Shown: piece by piece, positions 1 through 8,306 of the stretch
Position numbering within the stretch: position 1 is the first letter of the stretch
Layout of the letters: each line of letters opens with the position of its first letter
Origin: Methyloversatilis sp. RAC08
GTDB lineage: Bacteria > Pseudomonadota > Gammaproteobacteria > Burkholderiales > Rhodocyclaceae
Reading direction: 5' to 3'
NCBI RefSeq assembly: GCF_001713355.1
Contig: NZ_CP016448.1
Coordinates: 2,356,001 to 2,420,000 of the forward strand
Length of the DNA stretch: 64,000 bases
Position numbers and translations under genes: made by a program
Notes under the pieces: generated by a model
The model's input: only the letters and a program-made list of their open reading frames with translations
What the model was told of the DNA's origin: nothing
Database searches by the model: none

Positions 1-57
1 CGCATTCGTACGCTGCACGGGTTGGGCTATCTGCTGGAGAAGCCGGATGCGCCCTGA
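1..57 (+). CDS. Response regulator, C-terminal end only (partial)
   Basis: Only the last 18 codons are inside the window. They read IRTLHGLGYLLEKPDAP before TGA. The I-R-T-x-x-G-x-G-Y-x-L pattern is the final hairpin of the winged-helix DNA-binding domain of OmpR/PhoB-type response regulators. The stop overlaps the start of the following histidine kinase by 11 bases, so the two form a translationally coupled two-component pair. The receiver domain and the target genes cannot be judged from here. Confidence 0.8.
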   Translation, partial: RIRTLHGLGYLLEKPDAP

Positions 58-1432
58 ACGCACCCCGCTCAGACTGCGTCTGCTGCGCTGGCTGCTGCCA
101 CCGGTGCTCGCGCTGACCGCACTGTGGATCTGGGCCACCCACGGCATCGTGCTGCACTTCGCCAACCTGGCCTATGACCGCGCACTGGAAGACACGGTGC
201 GCACGCTGGCCGGCCGCATCCGGCCGGCGCTTGGCGGTGTTGATGTCGATCTTCCGCCGGCCGCACGGCAGATGCTCGTTTTCGACGAGATCGACACCGT
301 CTATTACAGCGTCACCGACCGCAGTGGGCGTGCATTGGCCGGCAGTCACATACTGCCCGGCAATTCAGCCGACTCCGGCGGCGGGACCGTCATCTACGAC
401 GGCAGCGTGGAGGGTCAGAGGGTGCGTCTGGCCGAGTTCGTGGTGCGCAGCGAACAAGCCGGTCAGGAACTGTTCGTACGGGTCGCCGAAACGCTGAAGA
501 AGCGGGAGGTGATGGCACAGGAGGCCACCGCGTACATGCTCGCGCCGCAGGCCGTGTTCGTGGCCGGCCTGATCCTGCTGCTCTGGTACGGCGTGGGCCG
601 GGGTATCGCGCCGCTGCATCGCATCAGTCGCTCGATTGCCCAGCGCAGCCACGCCGATCTCGGACCGATCGACGAAACCGACCTGCCGGCGGAAGTGTAT
701 GACCAGGTCCATGTGATCAATGAGCTGATGGCCCGGCTGGGTCGCACGATCGTTGCCCAGCGACGCTTCATCGCCGATGCAACCCATCAGTTGCGTACGC
801 CGGTCACCGTGTTGCGGACCTTGGCCGAGCTGGCCTTGCGCACGCCCGACGGGGCGCAGCGCGAGCAGGTGATGCGCGATCTGGAAGCGGCCAGCGCGCG
901 CTTGTCGCGCGTGGCAAATCAGTTGCTCAACCTCAGTCGGGCGGAAGCCGGTGCAGCGGTGGCGCGCGATCCGATAGACCTGCGCGAGCTGGTCGAGGAT
1001 GTGGTCGCCGCCGCGATTCCCACTGCAGTCGCGTGCGGCACCGACGTGCGGATGGAATCCGCGTCCGACCTGCCGTTGCTGCACGGCGATCGCGTGCTGC
1101 TGCCGGAAATGCTGGCCAACATCATCGACAACGCGTTGCGCTACACACCGTCGGGTGGCCAGGTGGTCATCCGGGCCGACGCACACGAGAAGGGCGCGCT
1201 GATCAGCGTCAGCGACAGCGGTCCGGGCATCGCGCCGGCCCAGCGAACGCTCGTGCTCGGCCGCTTCGGCCGCGGCAAGGGCGAGCGCCGGGAAGGCAGC
1301 GGTCTGGGGCTCGCCATTGCGCGCGAAATCGCGCTCGCCCACGGCGGTCATCTCGACCTGCTGGACTGCGCGAAACTCGGCGGACTCCGGGTGGATATCT
1401 TTCTGCCGACGCCGACATCCGAGGCCGCCTGA
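47..1432 (+). CDS. Sensor histidine kinase, TctE/QseC-like
   Basis: Inner-membrane sensor kinase of 461 residues that should phosphorylate the response regulator ending just upstream. A first membrane segment lies at about 12-34, a periplasmic sensor region at 35-163 (resembling the 2CSK N-terminal domain of TctE-type kinases), and a second membrane segment at about 165-184. The dimerisation/phosphoacceptor box FIADATHQLRTP places the phosphorylated His at 247. The ATPase domain shows the N box (NIIDNALRYTPSGG), the G1 box (DSGPGIAP) and the G2 box (GSGLGLAIA). TctE relatives respond to tricarboxylates and QseC relatives to other signals; nothing here fixes the ligand, and no tricarboxylate transporter is adjacent. 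Family assignment is secure, signal unknown. Confidence 0.9.
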   Translation: MRPERTPLRLRLLRWLLPPVLALTALWIWATHGIVLHFANLAYDRALEDTVRTLAGRIRPALGGVDVDLPPAARQMLVFDEIDTVYYSVTDRSGRALAGSHILPGNSADSGGGTVIYDGSVEGQRVRLAEFVVRSEQAGQELFVRVAETLKKREVMAQEATAYMLAPQAVFVAGLILLLWYGVGRGIAPLHRISRSIAQRSHADLGPIDETDLPAEVYDQVHVINELMARLGRTIVAQRRFIADATHQLRTPVTVLRTLAELALRTPDGAQREQVMRDLEAASARLSRVANQLLNLSRAEAGAAVARDPIDLRELVEDVVAAAIPTAVACGTDVRMESASDLPLLHGDRVLLPEMLANIIDNALRYTPSGGQVVIRADAHEKGALISVSDSGPGIAPAQRTLVLGRFGRGKGERREGSGLGLAIAREIALAHGGHLDLLDCAKLGGLRVDIFLPTPTSEAA

Positions 1433-1501
1433 CAGCAATCGCCTGCGCGTCCGGTCTTGACGGCTATCCCTCTGAGTACTGTCGCGTTACGCTTCCAGCC
1501 C

Positions 1502-1972
1502 ATGAAATCCGCCGTCCTGCTTCTCGCTTCCCATACTGCCGTGCTCGGCATCGGCTTTGCGCTGGGCATCTACGCGCTGCCCATCCTGACCGCACCCGCG
1601 CCACCCACCGCGGCCGAAGCCGCGTCGGCTGCGGGTGGCGCGATGTTCACCGGCGAGTTCCGGCGCGACCTGAAGGACAGCGATCTGCTGCACTGGGGCG
1701 AAGGCAGGGTGTCGATCGGTCGCGAGCGCATCGCGCTGACCGGCCGGCTGGCACCCGGGCCGGATTACAAGCTCTACCTGTCGCCCGAGTTCGTCGAGAC
1801 CGAAGTCGATTTCGCGCGCCTGAAATCGGCCATGGTGCGCGTGGGCGACGTGCGCACCTTCGACAACTTCGTCGTCGAGGTACCGCCTGCTATCGATGTC
1901 GCGCGCTACACGACAGTCATCGTCTGGTGCGAGTCCTTCGGCCAGTTCATCACCGCCGCCCGCTATCGCTGA
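1502..1972 (+). CDS. DM13-domain membrane-anchored protein
   Basis: A 156-residue protein with one N-terminal membrane segment (about 4-25), followed by an Ala/Pro-rich linker and a DM13 domain (about 50-156). Typical DM13 features are visible: GPDYKLYLSP, the VGDVRTFDNF stretch, and the C-terminal VIVWCESFGQFITAARY with its single conserved Cys. DM13 domains are thought to take part in electron transfer or cell-surface redox reactions, but bacterial members are essentially uncharacterised. I chose the ATG at 1502 because it begins the hydrophobic leader; an upstream in-frame start at 1457 would add 15 non-conserved residues. It lies 70 bases after the kinase gene and may be co-transcribed with it. 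Confidence 0.8.
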   Translation: MKSAVLLLASHTAVLGIGFALGIYALPILTAPAPPTAAEAASAAGGAMFTGEFRRDLKDSDLLHWGEGRVSIGRERIALTGRLAPGPDYKLYLSPEFVETEVDFARLKSAMVRVGDVRTFDNFVVEVPPAIDVARYTTVIVWCESFGQFITAARYR

Positions 1973-1994
1973 TGTCATCGGACCCCGCGCTGCG

Positions 1995-3314
1995 TCACGG
2001 CACGAATGTCAGTCCGAGGCCGATCACCACGCCCGACATGAACAGCGTGATCAGGCAGTAGCCCATGATGTCCTTCGCGCGCAGGCCCGCGATGGCCAGC
2101 GCGGGCAGGGCCCAGAAGGGCTGGATCAGGTTGGTCCAGGCGTCGCCCCAGGCCACCGCCATGGCCACGCGCGGCAGGTCGGCGCCCATGCTGGCGGCGG
2201 CCTCGACCATGATCGGTCCCTGTACCGCCCACTGACCTCCGCCGGACGGCACGAATATATTCACCAGACCGGCGCTGAGGAATGCAAACAGCGGCAGCGT
2301 GGTGTCGGTCGACACGGCAACGAACACATTCGAGATCGTCACCGCAAGCCCCGAGCCGACGATCATGCCCATCAGGCCGGCATAGAACGGAAACTGCACG
2401 ATGATGCCGCCCGAACCGCGCGCGGCGTCGCCGATCGCCGCCAGAAAGCGGCTGGGTCGGCCGTGCAGCATGATGCCGAGGAACAGGAACATGAAATTGA
2501 CGATGTTCAGGTTCAAGGTGCCGGCGCTGACCAGGAAGTAGTAGCCGGAAAACACCAGACCCATGATGCCGACCGACTGCGCCAGCAGGATGCTGTTGTC
2601 AAGCCGCGCAGCCGGCGTGTCGGTGCTGGTGTCGGGCACGAATTCGACATCGACCAGCAGCGCCGGATCGACCGTCACCGTGTTTTCGGGGCGCGGCATC
2701 ATCAGCCGGTTCAGTATCGGCACGCAGATGAACAGCGCCAGCACGATGAGCAGGTTGAAGGTCGAGAAGATCGTGTCGCCGGTGGCGATGACGCCGGTGC
2801 GGGCGGCGAGGAAGTGGTCGGCCGTGGCGAGCGTGAGTGGCACCGAGCCTGACAGACCGCCATGCCAGATGACGAAGCCGCTGTAGGCGCTGGCGATCAG
2901 CAGACGGTAGTCGACGCCCGCCACGCCGCGCGCCAGCTGGCGCGCGAACATCGCGCCGATGACCAGGCCGAATCCCCAGTTGAGCCAGCTCGCCAGCAGC
3001 GACACCACACTCACCAGCAGGATGGCCTGCCCCGGCGTGTGCGCCAGTTCTGCGATGGCTTCGAGAATGCGGCGGAAGAACAGCGTCGTCGCCAGCACCC
3101 AGCCGGTCACGAGTATCAGCACCATCTGCATCGAAAACTGCAGCAGGTTCCAGAACCCCTTGCCCCAGTGCTCGAGCATCGCCACCGGCGACTGTCCCTC
3201 GACACCGATGCCGGCCGCGAACACGAGCAGCGTCAGCAGCAGCACCAGCACGAACGGATCGGGCAGCCATCTTTCAACCAGCCGGACGGACAGCGACGTG
3301 ACACGTTGCAGCAT
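1995..3314 (-). CDS. atoE: Short-chain fatty acid transporter, AtoE family
   Basis: A 439-residue polytopic membrane protein of the AtoE family, which in E. coli imports acetoacetate/butyrate-type short-chain acids. Family traits are the N-terminal VERWLPDPFVLVLLLTLLVF, the SWLNWGFGLVIGA segment, and the PSGGGQWAVQGPI and WGDAWTNLIQPFWALP motifs near the C terminus. Length matches the family. The ATG at 3314 follows an AGGAG ribosome site. No acetoacetyl-CoA transferase or thiolase gene is adjacent, so the gene stands alone and the substrate is inferred only from the family. Confidence 0.88.
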   Translation of the reverse strand: MLQRVTSLSVRLVERWLPDPFVLVLLLTLLVFAAGIGVEGQSPVAMLEHWGKGFWNLLQFSMQMVLILVTGWVLATTLFFRRILEAIAELAHTPGQAILLVSVVSLLASWLNWGFGLVIGAMFARQLARGVAGVDYRLLIASAYSGFVIWHGGLSGSVPLTLATADHFLAARTGVIATGDTIFSTFNLLIVLALFICVPILNRLMMPRPENTVTVDPALLVDVEFVPDTSTDTPAARLDNSILLAQSVGIMGLVFSGYYFLVSAGTLNLNIVNFMFLFLGIMLHGRPSRFLAAIGDAARGSGGIIVQFPFYAGLMGMIVGSGLAVTISNVFVAVSTDTTLPLFAFLSAGLVNIFVPSGGGQWAVQGPIMVEAAASMGADLPRVAMAVAWGDAWTNLIQPFWALPALAIAGLRAKDIMGYCLITLFMSGVVIGLGLTFVP

Positions 3315-3456
3315 GGGAATCTCCTGTTTATATTTTTCGCGCCGGCCATCGAGGGCGGGCGGTCGGCGTGCGCAGACATGCCGCGCAGCGTGAGGATAGC
3401 CCAGTCGTCACCGGTGTGACGTCGAGCTCTTCCCGATCCGGACAGGTGCATGCTGC

Positions 3457-3804
3457 ATGGACCCCGTCACCTGGTCGAACAGCGAGAGGAAGATTGCTCG
3501 ACAGGCTTTCTACACGGCGCTGTCGCGCGAAGAGGCATCGCTGCTGGCGGATTTCAAGGCGCGCGCCGCGGCGGCGGCGACGCAGGATGACATGTGGGCG
3601 GTCTACCGGTTTCTGGCCGAGCGGGACGGCTACATGGGCAGGAAGTATGAATTCCGTTACTCGGAACTGATTTCCCTGTTTGTGCTGCTGCGCGCAGAGG
3701 GCTGGCTGGACGAAGCCGATCTGGCGGGTCTGCGCGATGACAAGCTCACGATGATCCGCGAGGGGTGCGCGCGCTGGCAGCGTCATTTCGAGTGCGGCGA
3801 CTGA
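3457..3804 (+). CDS. FRP-like protein (fluorescence recovery protein homologue)
   Basis: A 115-residue, apparently all-helical soluble protein. From memory of the family, its pattern fits the cyanobacterial fluorescence recovery protein along most of its length: W(S)xxE near the start, REEASLLADFKA, DDMWAVYRFLAER, KYEFRYSELISLF and the final LRDDKLTMIREG. In cyanobacteria FRP accelerates relaxation of the photoactivated orange carotenoid protein. No OCP-like or carotenoid gene lies in this window, so the job must differ or the partner is elsewhere. The functionally important Trp is kept (W47), but the Asp and Arg I recall four and ten residues after it in the Synechocystis protein are Arg and Asp here. 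Divergent from the transporter gene upstream. Confidence 0.75.
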   Translation: MDPVTWSNSERKIARQAFYTALSREEASLLADFKARAAAAATQDDMWAVYRFLAERDGYMGRKYEFRYSELISLFVLLRAEGWLDEADLAGLRDDKLTMIREGCARWQRHFECGD

Positions 3805-3827
3805 TCGCCGCGCCAAGCGGCGATCAG
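3801..3827 (+). terminator. Perfect 11-bp hairpin at the end of the FRP-like gene
   Basis: CTGATCGCCGC, a five-base loop (GCCAA) and GCGGCGATCAG form a perfect stem. The stem includes the gene's own TGA stop codon (3802-3804). There is no T run after it, so it is a weak candidate for intrinsic termination. Its place between two converging genes suggests an end signal for one or both. Confidence 0.5.
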
Positions 3828-3837
3828 GCGCACGTCA

Positions 3838-4776
3838 TCAGGTCTTTTCAGAGTCCAGCCAAACCTCGAGCCCCTGTGCGTTGAGTTCGATGTCCAGCCC
3901 CCATACGGCCATCGCCTCGTCACGCGTGAGCGGGCTGCCGTGGGCGCGCAGTTCGTCCATCAGATAGGCGGACAGCGCGGCCAGCAGCGCCTGCTTGCGG
4001 CCGTCACCGGCACTGGCGGCCGCCCTGGCGATCGCCACGTGGGCGTCGATGCGCGACAGCAGCGCGCGGCCCAGCGTCGGTACGCCGGTCACCTTGCCGT
4101 AGTGGGTCAGGAACATCGCCTCCGGCTGCCGCGACAGCAAACGCTCGACCGACGCGCGCATCGCGACCGGATCGAACTGAACCGGCGACGTGGTCGGGAA
4201 GATGAAGGCGCGGCCATCGACCGTGCATTCCGGGTAGGCCAGGCCGAAGGTGTCGCCCGTAAACCAGCCCTGCGAGCGCGCGTCCCAGATGCAGTGATGG
4301 TGCTTCGCGTGGCCCGGCGTGTCGATGAATTCGAGCGTGCGGCCGTTGAAGTCGAGCACGTAACCGTCATGCGTTTCGATCACGCGCGCCGCGTCGACCG
4401 GCAGGATGTCGCCATACATGTCGGCCATCGCCTGCGCGCCATAGACGTCCGTGGCACCCGTAATCAGTTTCGACGGATCGATCATGTGGCGCGCGCCGCG
4501 CGGATGCACCACCAGCTGCGCATTCGGAAAGGCGCGCATCGCTGCACCGGCGCCGCTGGCGTGGTCCAGATGCACGTGGGTCAGAATGACGTAGCGCAGC
4601 TTGTCGGCGGCGATGCCCTTGTGTGCCAGTGCGGCCAGCACATTGGGCAGCGAATGGCCGGTGCCGCAGTCGACCAGCGCCGCTTCGTCACCGGCGCGCA
4701 GCAGGTGGATGGATGCCATGCCGTGGCGGAGCAGTGCAGCGTCGATGGCGGATATGTCGTGCTCGTAATCGATCAT
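3838..4776 (-). CDS. MBL-fold metallo-hydrolase
   Basis: A 312-residue soluble metallo-beta-lactamase-fold hydrolase. The metal-binding signature is THVHLDH (His67, His69, Asp71, His72), with a further His in DTPGHAKHH and an Asp in FTGDTFG. A C-terminal helical extension of about 100 residues follows the core. The start codon overlaps the stop of the thioesterase gene in an ATGA, so the two are translationally coupled; together they may act on thioester or related substrates, but that is inference. Glyoxalase II-like activity is one alternative. Fold secure, substrate unknown. Confidence 0.85.
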   Translation of the reverse strand: MIDYEHDISAIDAALLRHGMASIHLLRAGDEAALVDCGTGHSLPNVLAALAHKGIAADKLRYVILTHVHLDHASGAGAAMRAFPNAQLVVHPRGARHMIDPSKLITGATDVYGAQAMADMYGDILPVDAARVIETHDGYVLDFNGRTLEFIDTPGHAKHHHCIWDARSQGWFTGDTFGLAYPECTVDGRAFIFPTTSPVQFDPVAMRASVERLLSRQPEAMFLTHYGKVTGVPTLGRALLSRIDAHVAIARAAASAGDGRKQALLAALSAYLMDELRAHGSPLTRDEAMAVWGLDIELNAQGLEVWLDSEKT

Positions 4777-5285
4777 TCATTCACCTCGCCGGCTTTCGCC
4801 TGTTCGGCCTGCATCAATTCATGGAAGCGCTGATCAAACTCGAGGCGCATCTGCCGGCGCACCTTGGCGGCGGTCTGGCGCCGCCGCTGGTCCGGCGTGG
4901 CCGGTGTCAGTTGCGGCACGCGGCACGGGCGGCGCGCCTCGTCCATCGCCACCATGGTCAGGTAGCAGGTGTTGGTGTGACGCGTCGTGTGTTCGCGGAT
5001 GTTTTCCGTCATCACCTTGACGCCGACTTCCATCGACGTCGTACCGGTGAAGTTGACCGACGCGAGGAAGGTGACCAGTTCGCCGACGTGGATCGGGCTG
5101 CGGAAGATGACCTGATCGACCGACAGTGTCACCACATAGGTCTGCGCAAAGCGCGCGGCGCAGGCGTAGGCCACCTGATCGAGCAACTTGAGCAGCGATC
5201 CACCGTGCACATTGCCGGAGAAGTTCGCCATGTCGGGCGTCATCAGCACCGTCATCGTCAGTTCGTGTTTCGGAAGTTCGGTCAT
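4773..5285 (-). CDS. Acyl-CoA thioesterase, hotdog fold (YciA/BACH type)
   Basis: A 170-residue cytosolic thioesterase that should hydrolyse acyl-CoA to the free acid. The hotdog signature is NVHGGSLLKLLDQVAY with Asn/Gly/Asp in the usual active-site region, followed by VTLSVDQVIFRSPIHVGELV. The last 40 residues are charged and helical (RRRQTAAKVRRQMRLEFDQ), longer than the minimal family. It is the first gene of a two-gene unit with the downstream MBL hydrolase (ATGA overlap). Confidence 0.85.
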   Translation of the reverse strand: MTELPKHELTMTVLMTPDMANFSGNVHGGSLLKLLDQVAYACAARFAQTYVVTLSVDQVIFRSPIHVGELVTFLASVNFTGTTSMEVGVKVMTENIREHTTRHTNTCYLTMVAMDEARRPCRVPQLTPATPDQRRRQTAAKVRRQMRLEFDQRFHELMQAEQAKAGEVNE

Positions 5286-5360
5286 CGTGGAAGGGCGCCG
5301 GCCGCGCGGCCGGTGAGTCGTGAGGTGGAAGGAATCGCCGCCGGGGAGGGCGGCTGCGGA

Positions 5361-5726
5361 TCAGCGATCCTGTTCGATGCGCCAGCCGGGCTGACGGTAG
5401 TCGCGCACATTGCCATACGGAGCCGTGGGATACACGCTGGTGCCGTAGGCATCTTCCTCGATGCGCACACCCGGTCGCGAATAGTCGCGAATCTGCGTGC
5501 CACGCAGAGTCGGATAGATGTGGGTCGCGCGGCTGCGCGCATTCGGCCGGATCAGGTCGCGCGGATGCTGGCCTATCATGCCGCCCGGTCCGGCACCACC
5601 GATACCGGCGCCCTGACCGTAGGGGTCGCCGCCGATCGGCGTGACGGGCACGTGGCCCATGCCGCCGGCCAGCGCGGCGGACGACGTCAGCAGCGCCGAC
5701 ACGGCGCACAGGGTGGTCAGTTTCAT
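5361..5726 (-). CDS. Small exported glycine-rich protein, unknown function
   Basis: A 121-residue protein beginning MKLTTLCAVSALLTSSAALA, a clear Sec signal peptide with probable cleavage after ALA. The mature part opens with a glycine-rich stretch (about 21-55). It then has three similar short units of the type R-(D/T)-(Y/I)-x-x-P-(G)-x-R-I-E, each joined by Y-P-T or a similar turn; the clearest pair is DYSRPGVRIEED and DYRQPGWRIEQD. I do not recognise the family. The ATG at 5726 was preferred because it gives the signal peptide and follows a GGAGA site; longer upstream starts lack both. Confidence 0.65.
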   Translation of the reverse strand: MKLTTLCAVSALLTSSAALAGGMGHVPVTPIGGDPYGQGAGIGGAGPGGMIGQHPRDLIRPNARSRATHIYPTLRGTQIRDYSRPGVRIEEDAYGTSVYPTAPYGNVRDYRQPGWRIEQDR

Positions 5727-5926
5727 GAAGGTCTCCCGGAGGGGGGGCGACGCCACAGATCCGCTGCAGCGTCGCCAAACACTTCTGAAGTCTAGTGGAA
5801 CATGCGCCGCGCGCTCATTACAAGCGCGCGCGTCGTGTGCGGTCTTGCCTGCGCGCCGCAGAGGTTGTGGACGGCGCGCGACAGCCAGCGCACGACATGG
5901 CGCGCGGATGTGGAATGATGCTGAGC

Positions 5927-6694
5927 ATGAACAGTTCAGGCCACAACCCCTTCGAGCCGGCGCCGCAGCCGGTCGCCCTGCCGGACGTGACGGCACCCGA
6001 ATCGCGCGGCCTGCCGGCCGGCCGCGGCCTTGAATGGCTGCGTCAGGGCTGGCAGTGTTTCCTGGCCGCGCCCGGCCTGTGGATCGTCATCACCGTCATC
6101 TGGACGGTCGTGCTGGTGGCGCTCAATGTGGTGCCGCTGTTCGGCACCATCGCAGCAACGCTGCTGGCGATGGTGACGCTGGGCGGCATCATGCAGGGTT
6201 GCCAGGCGCTGTCGCGCGGCGAACCGCTCGCGCTGTCGCATCTTTGGGCCGGCTTCGGCGAACGGGTCAATCCGCTGCTCGCGCTGGGCGGCTGGTATCT
6301 GGGTGCGATGGTGGCGGTCACCCTGTTCGTGCTGCTGATGTCGGCCATCGTCGCCGGGCTGGCCGGGCTCGCTGCATTCGCTGCGCTGCTGGTCGTATCG
6401 GCCGCGACCTCGCTGCTGCTGGTGATTGCGGTGATGCTGATGGCGCCCGTGCTGATGGCCGTGTGGTTCGCACCCGCGCTGGTGATGTTCCATCGCATGA
6501 CCGCCATCGAGGCGATGCGCGTCAGCTTCTACGCCTGTCTGCGCAATGCACCGGCCTTTCTGGTGTTCGCGCTGATCTACATCGTGCTGGTCGTGCTGGC
6601 GTCGATTCCGGCCATGCTGGGCTGGCTGGTGCTGCTGCCGGTCACCTTCGGCGCGATCTACGCCAGCTATCGCGACGTGTTCCGCCACGACTGA
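5927..6694 (+). CDS. BPSS1780-family polytopic membrane protein
   Basis: About 255 residues with a short Pro-rich cytoplasmic N terminus (NPFEPAPQPVALP), an amphipathic segment (GRGLEWLRQGWQCFLAAPGL), and about six hydrophobic segments. It ends in a Y(A)SYRDVF motif. This arrangement matches the BPSS1780 family of proteobacterial inner-membrane proteins, whose function is not known. Start codons at 5915, 5918 and 5927 are all in frame; 5927 gives the start closest to family members as I recall them, and no strong ribosome site distinguishes them. It converges with the photolyase gene. Confidence 0.75.
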   Translation: MNSSGHNPFEPAPQPVALPDVTAPESRGLPAGRGLEWLRQGWQCFLAAPGLWIVITVIWTVVLVALNVVPLFGTIAATLLAMVTLGGIMQGCQALSRGEPLALSHLWAGFGERVNPLLALGGWYLGAMVAVTLFVLLMSAIVAGLAGLAAFAALLVVSAATSLLLVIAVMLMAPVLMAVWFAPALVMFHRMTAIEAMRVSFYACLRNAPAFLVFALIYIVLVVLASIPAMLGWLVLLPVTFGAIYASYRDVFRHD

Positions 6695-6735
6695 GGCGCC
6701 GTTCAGGACTGTCGCACCGCCCGCCTGCCACACCC

Positions 6736-6766
6736 GTAGGTTGGGGTGAGCGCAGCGATGCCCAAC
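6736..6766 (+). repeat. REP-like 31-bp repeat, copy 1
   Basis: The sequence begins GTAGGTTGGGGTGAGCGCAG and continues CGATGCCCAAC. The same word recurs three times at 12112-12236. It lies in the 82-base gap between two converging genes (BPSS1780-family gene and photolyase). Similar GGTTGGGGTGAGC...CCCAAC words are common intergenic repeats in proteobacteria. Confidence 0.8.
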
Positions 6767-6776
6767 GCCACCGCCT

Positions 6777-8219
6777 CTACTCCACGCCCCCTTTCACTGC
6801 CTTGAACCGTTCCAGCGTCGCCTCGCGCGCCGCCGCGTGGTCCACCACCGGCGCCGGGTAGTCGCGCCCGATCACGCAGCCGGCCATCTGCTGTTCCAGC
6901 GCCGTCGCCAGCCAGGGCGCGTGGATGCGTTTCCGGTCGAACTTCGCGAGTTCCGGGCAGTAGCGGCGGATGAACTGGCCATCGGCGTCGAATTTCTCCG
7001 ACTGGGTGACCGGGTTGAAGATGCGGAACCATGGCTGGGCGTCGCAGCCGGTCGACGCGGCCCACTGCCAGCCGCCGTTGTTGGCCGCCAGATCGAAGTC
7101 GTTCAGCGTGCGCGCGAACCAGTGCTCGCCGCGCCGCCAGGAAATGCCCAGATCCTTGGTCAGGAAGGACGCGCTGACCATGCGCAGCCGGTTGTGCATG
7201 TAGCCGGTCTGCGCCAGCTGGCGCTGCGCCGCATCGACCAGCGGATAACCGGTGCGGCCTTCACACCACGCGGCGAAGCGCGCCTCGTCGTCCACCCAGC
7301 GCACGGCGTCGAATTCGGGCCGGAAGCTGCCGTTGAGCACGTGCGGGTTGTGCCACAGGATCTGGAAATAGAAATCGCGCCAGATCAGTTCGTTCAGCCA
7401 GCCTTCGGCACCGGCGCCACCGCGCGCATGCGCTTCACGCGCCAGCCGGCGCACCGATATCGTGCCGAAGCGCAGATGCACCGACAGATAGCTCGGTCCC
7501 TTGGTCGCCGGAAAGTCGCGCGTCTGCTTGTAGCGGTCGATGCGGTCGAGAAATTCGTCGAACAGCGTTTCGGCGCCGGATGCCCCGGTAGGCAGTTTCA
7601 GCGTTGCCAGATTGGTCGGCTCGAACCCCATGTCCGCCGGCGACGGAATGGCGGCTGCCGGCTGCACGGCGAATGCGGCTGCGTAACGGCGTACCGGATA
7701 GGCCTGAAGCTGATACGGCGTGAGCTTCTTCAGCCAGGCGTTCCTGTACGGCGTGAATACCGAGAACGGCTTGTGCGCCAGCGTCAGCACCTCGTCGCAT
7801 TCGAAGATGACCTGATCCTTGTACTGCTCGAAACCGATGCCATGGCGCGCCAGTTCGGCGCCGACTTCGGCGTCGCGTTGCTGTGCCACCGGTTCGTAGT
7901 CGCGGTTGCAGACCACGGTGTCCACACCCAGCTCGCGCGCCAGCGCGGGCACCAGGTCGCGCGCGCGGCCGTGGCGCACGATGAGGCCGCCACCGAGGTC
8001 GCGCAGGGCCGCGTCCAGCTCGACGATGGCGGCATGGATGAATTCCACCCGCCGATCGGCGCGCCAGCCTTCACGCAGCAGTTCGTCCAGTATTTCGGTG
8101 TCGAACACGAATGTGCACCACACCGGCCCGCCTTCGCGCAGCGCGTGGTACAGCGCCGCGTGGTCATCCACGCGCAGGTCGCGACGGAACCACACCAGCC
8201 GAGACGAACTCTTTGCCAC
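6777..8219 (-). CDS. phrB: Deoxyribodipyrimidine photolyase
   Basis: A 480-residue flavoenzyme that splits UV-induced cyclobutane pyrimidine dimers using light. The N-terminal antenna domain opens with SRLVWFRRDLRVDDH. The FAD-binding C-terminal domain carries ELIWRDFYFQILWHNP, TGYMHNRLRMVSASFLTKDL, NNGGWQWAASTGCDAQPWFR and FNPVTQSEKFDADG, all hallmarks of class I CPD photolyases, and the length is typical. I chose the GTG at 8217-8219 because it follows GGAGG at a good distance and yields the conserved N terminus; in-frame codons further upstream run into the yqgE region. Divergent from yqgE. Confidence 0.93.
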   Translation of the reverse strand: MAKSSSRLVWFRRDLRVDDHAALYHALREGGPVWCTFVFDTEILDELLREGWRADRRVEFIHAAIVELDAALRDLGGGLIVRHGRARDLVPALARELGVDTVVCNRDYEPVAQQRDAEVGAELARHGIGFEQYKDQVIFECDEVLTLAHKPFSVFTPYRNAWLKKLTPYQLQAYPVRRYAAAFAVQPAAAIPSPADMGFEPTNLATLKLPTGASGAETLFDEFLDRIDRYKQTRDFPATKGPSYLSVHLRFGTISVRRLAREAHARGGAGAEGWLNELIWRDFYFQILWHNPHVLNGSFRPEFDAVRWVDDEARFAAWCEGRTGYPLVDAAQRQLAQTGYMHNRLRMVSASFLTKDLGISWRRGEHWFARTLNDFDLAANNGGWQWAASTGCDAQPWFRIFNPVTQSEKFDADGQFIRRYCPELAKFDRKRIHAPWLATALEQQMAGCVIGRDYPAPVVDHAAAREATLERFKAVKGGVE

Positions 8220-8306
8220 ACCCACCTCCAGGATCCGATCGCGTTTTCGAGTCCCGAGAGTCGCACAGGTTCTGCGACAAACGCACAACACGGATAAAAT
8301 CCCGCC

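Noticed and set aside
2862-3419. Plus-strand frame rich in Gln/His/Arg opposite the start of the transporter gene
   Set aside because: Low-complexity antisense product; the membrane transporter on the minus strand accounts for the coding signal.
6777-8219. Cryptochrome instead of photolyase
   Set aside because: The FAD-domain motifs and the NNGGWQWAASTGCDAQP segment are those of bacterial CPD photolyases, and no cryptochrome-type C-terminal extension is present.
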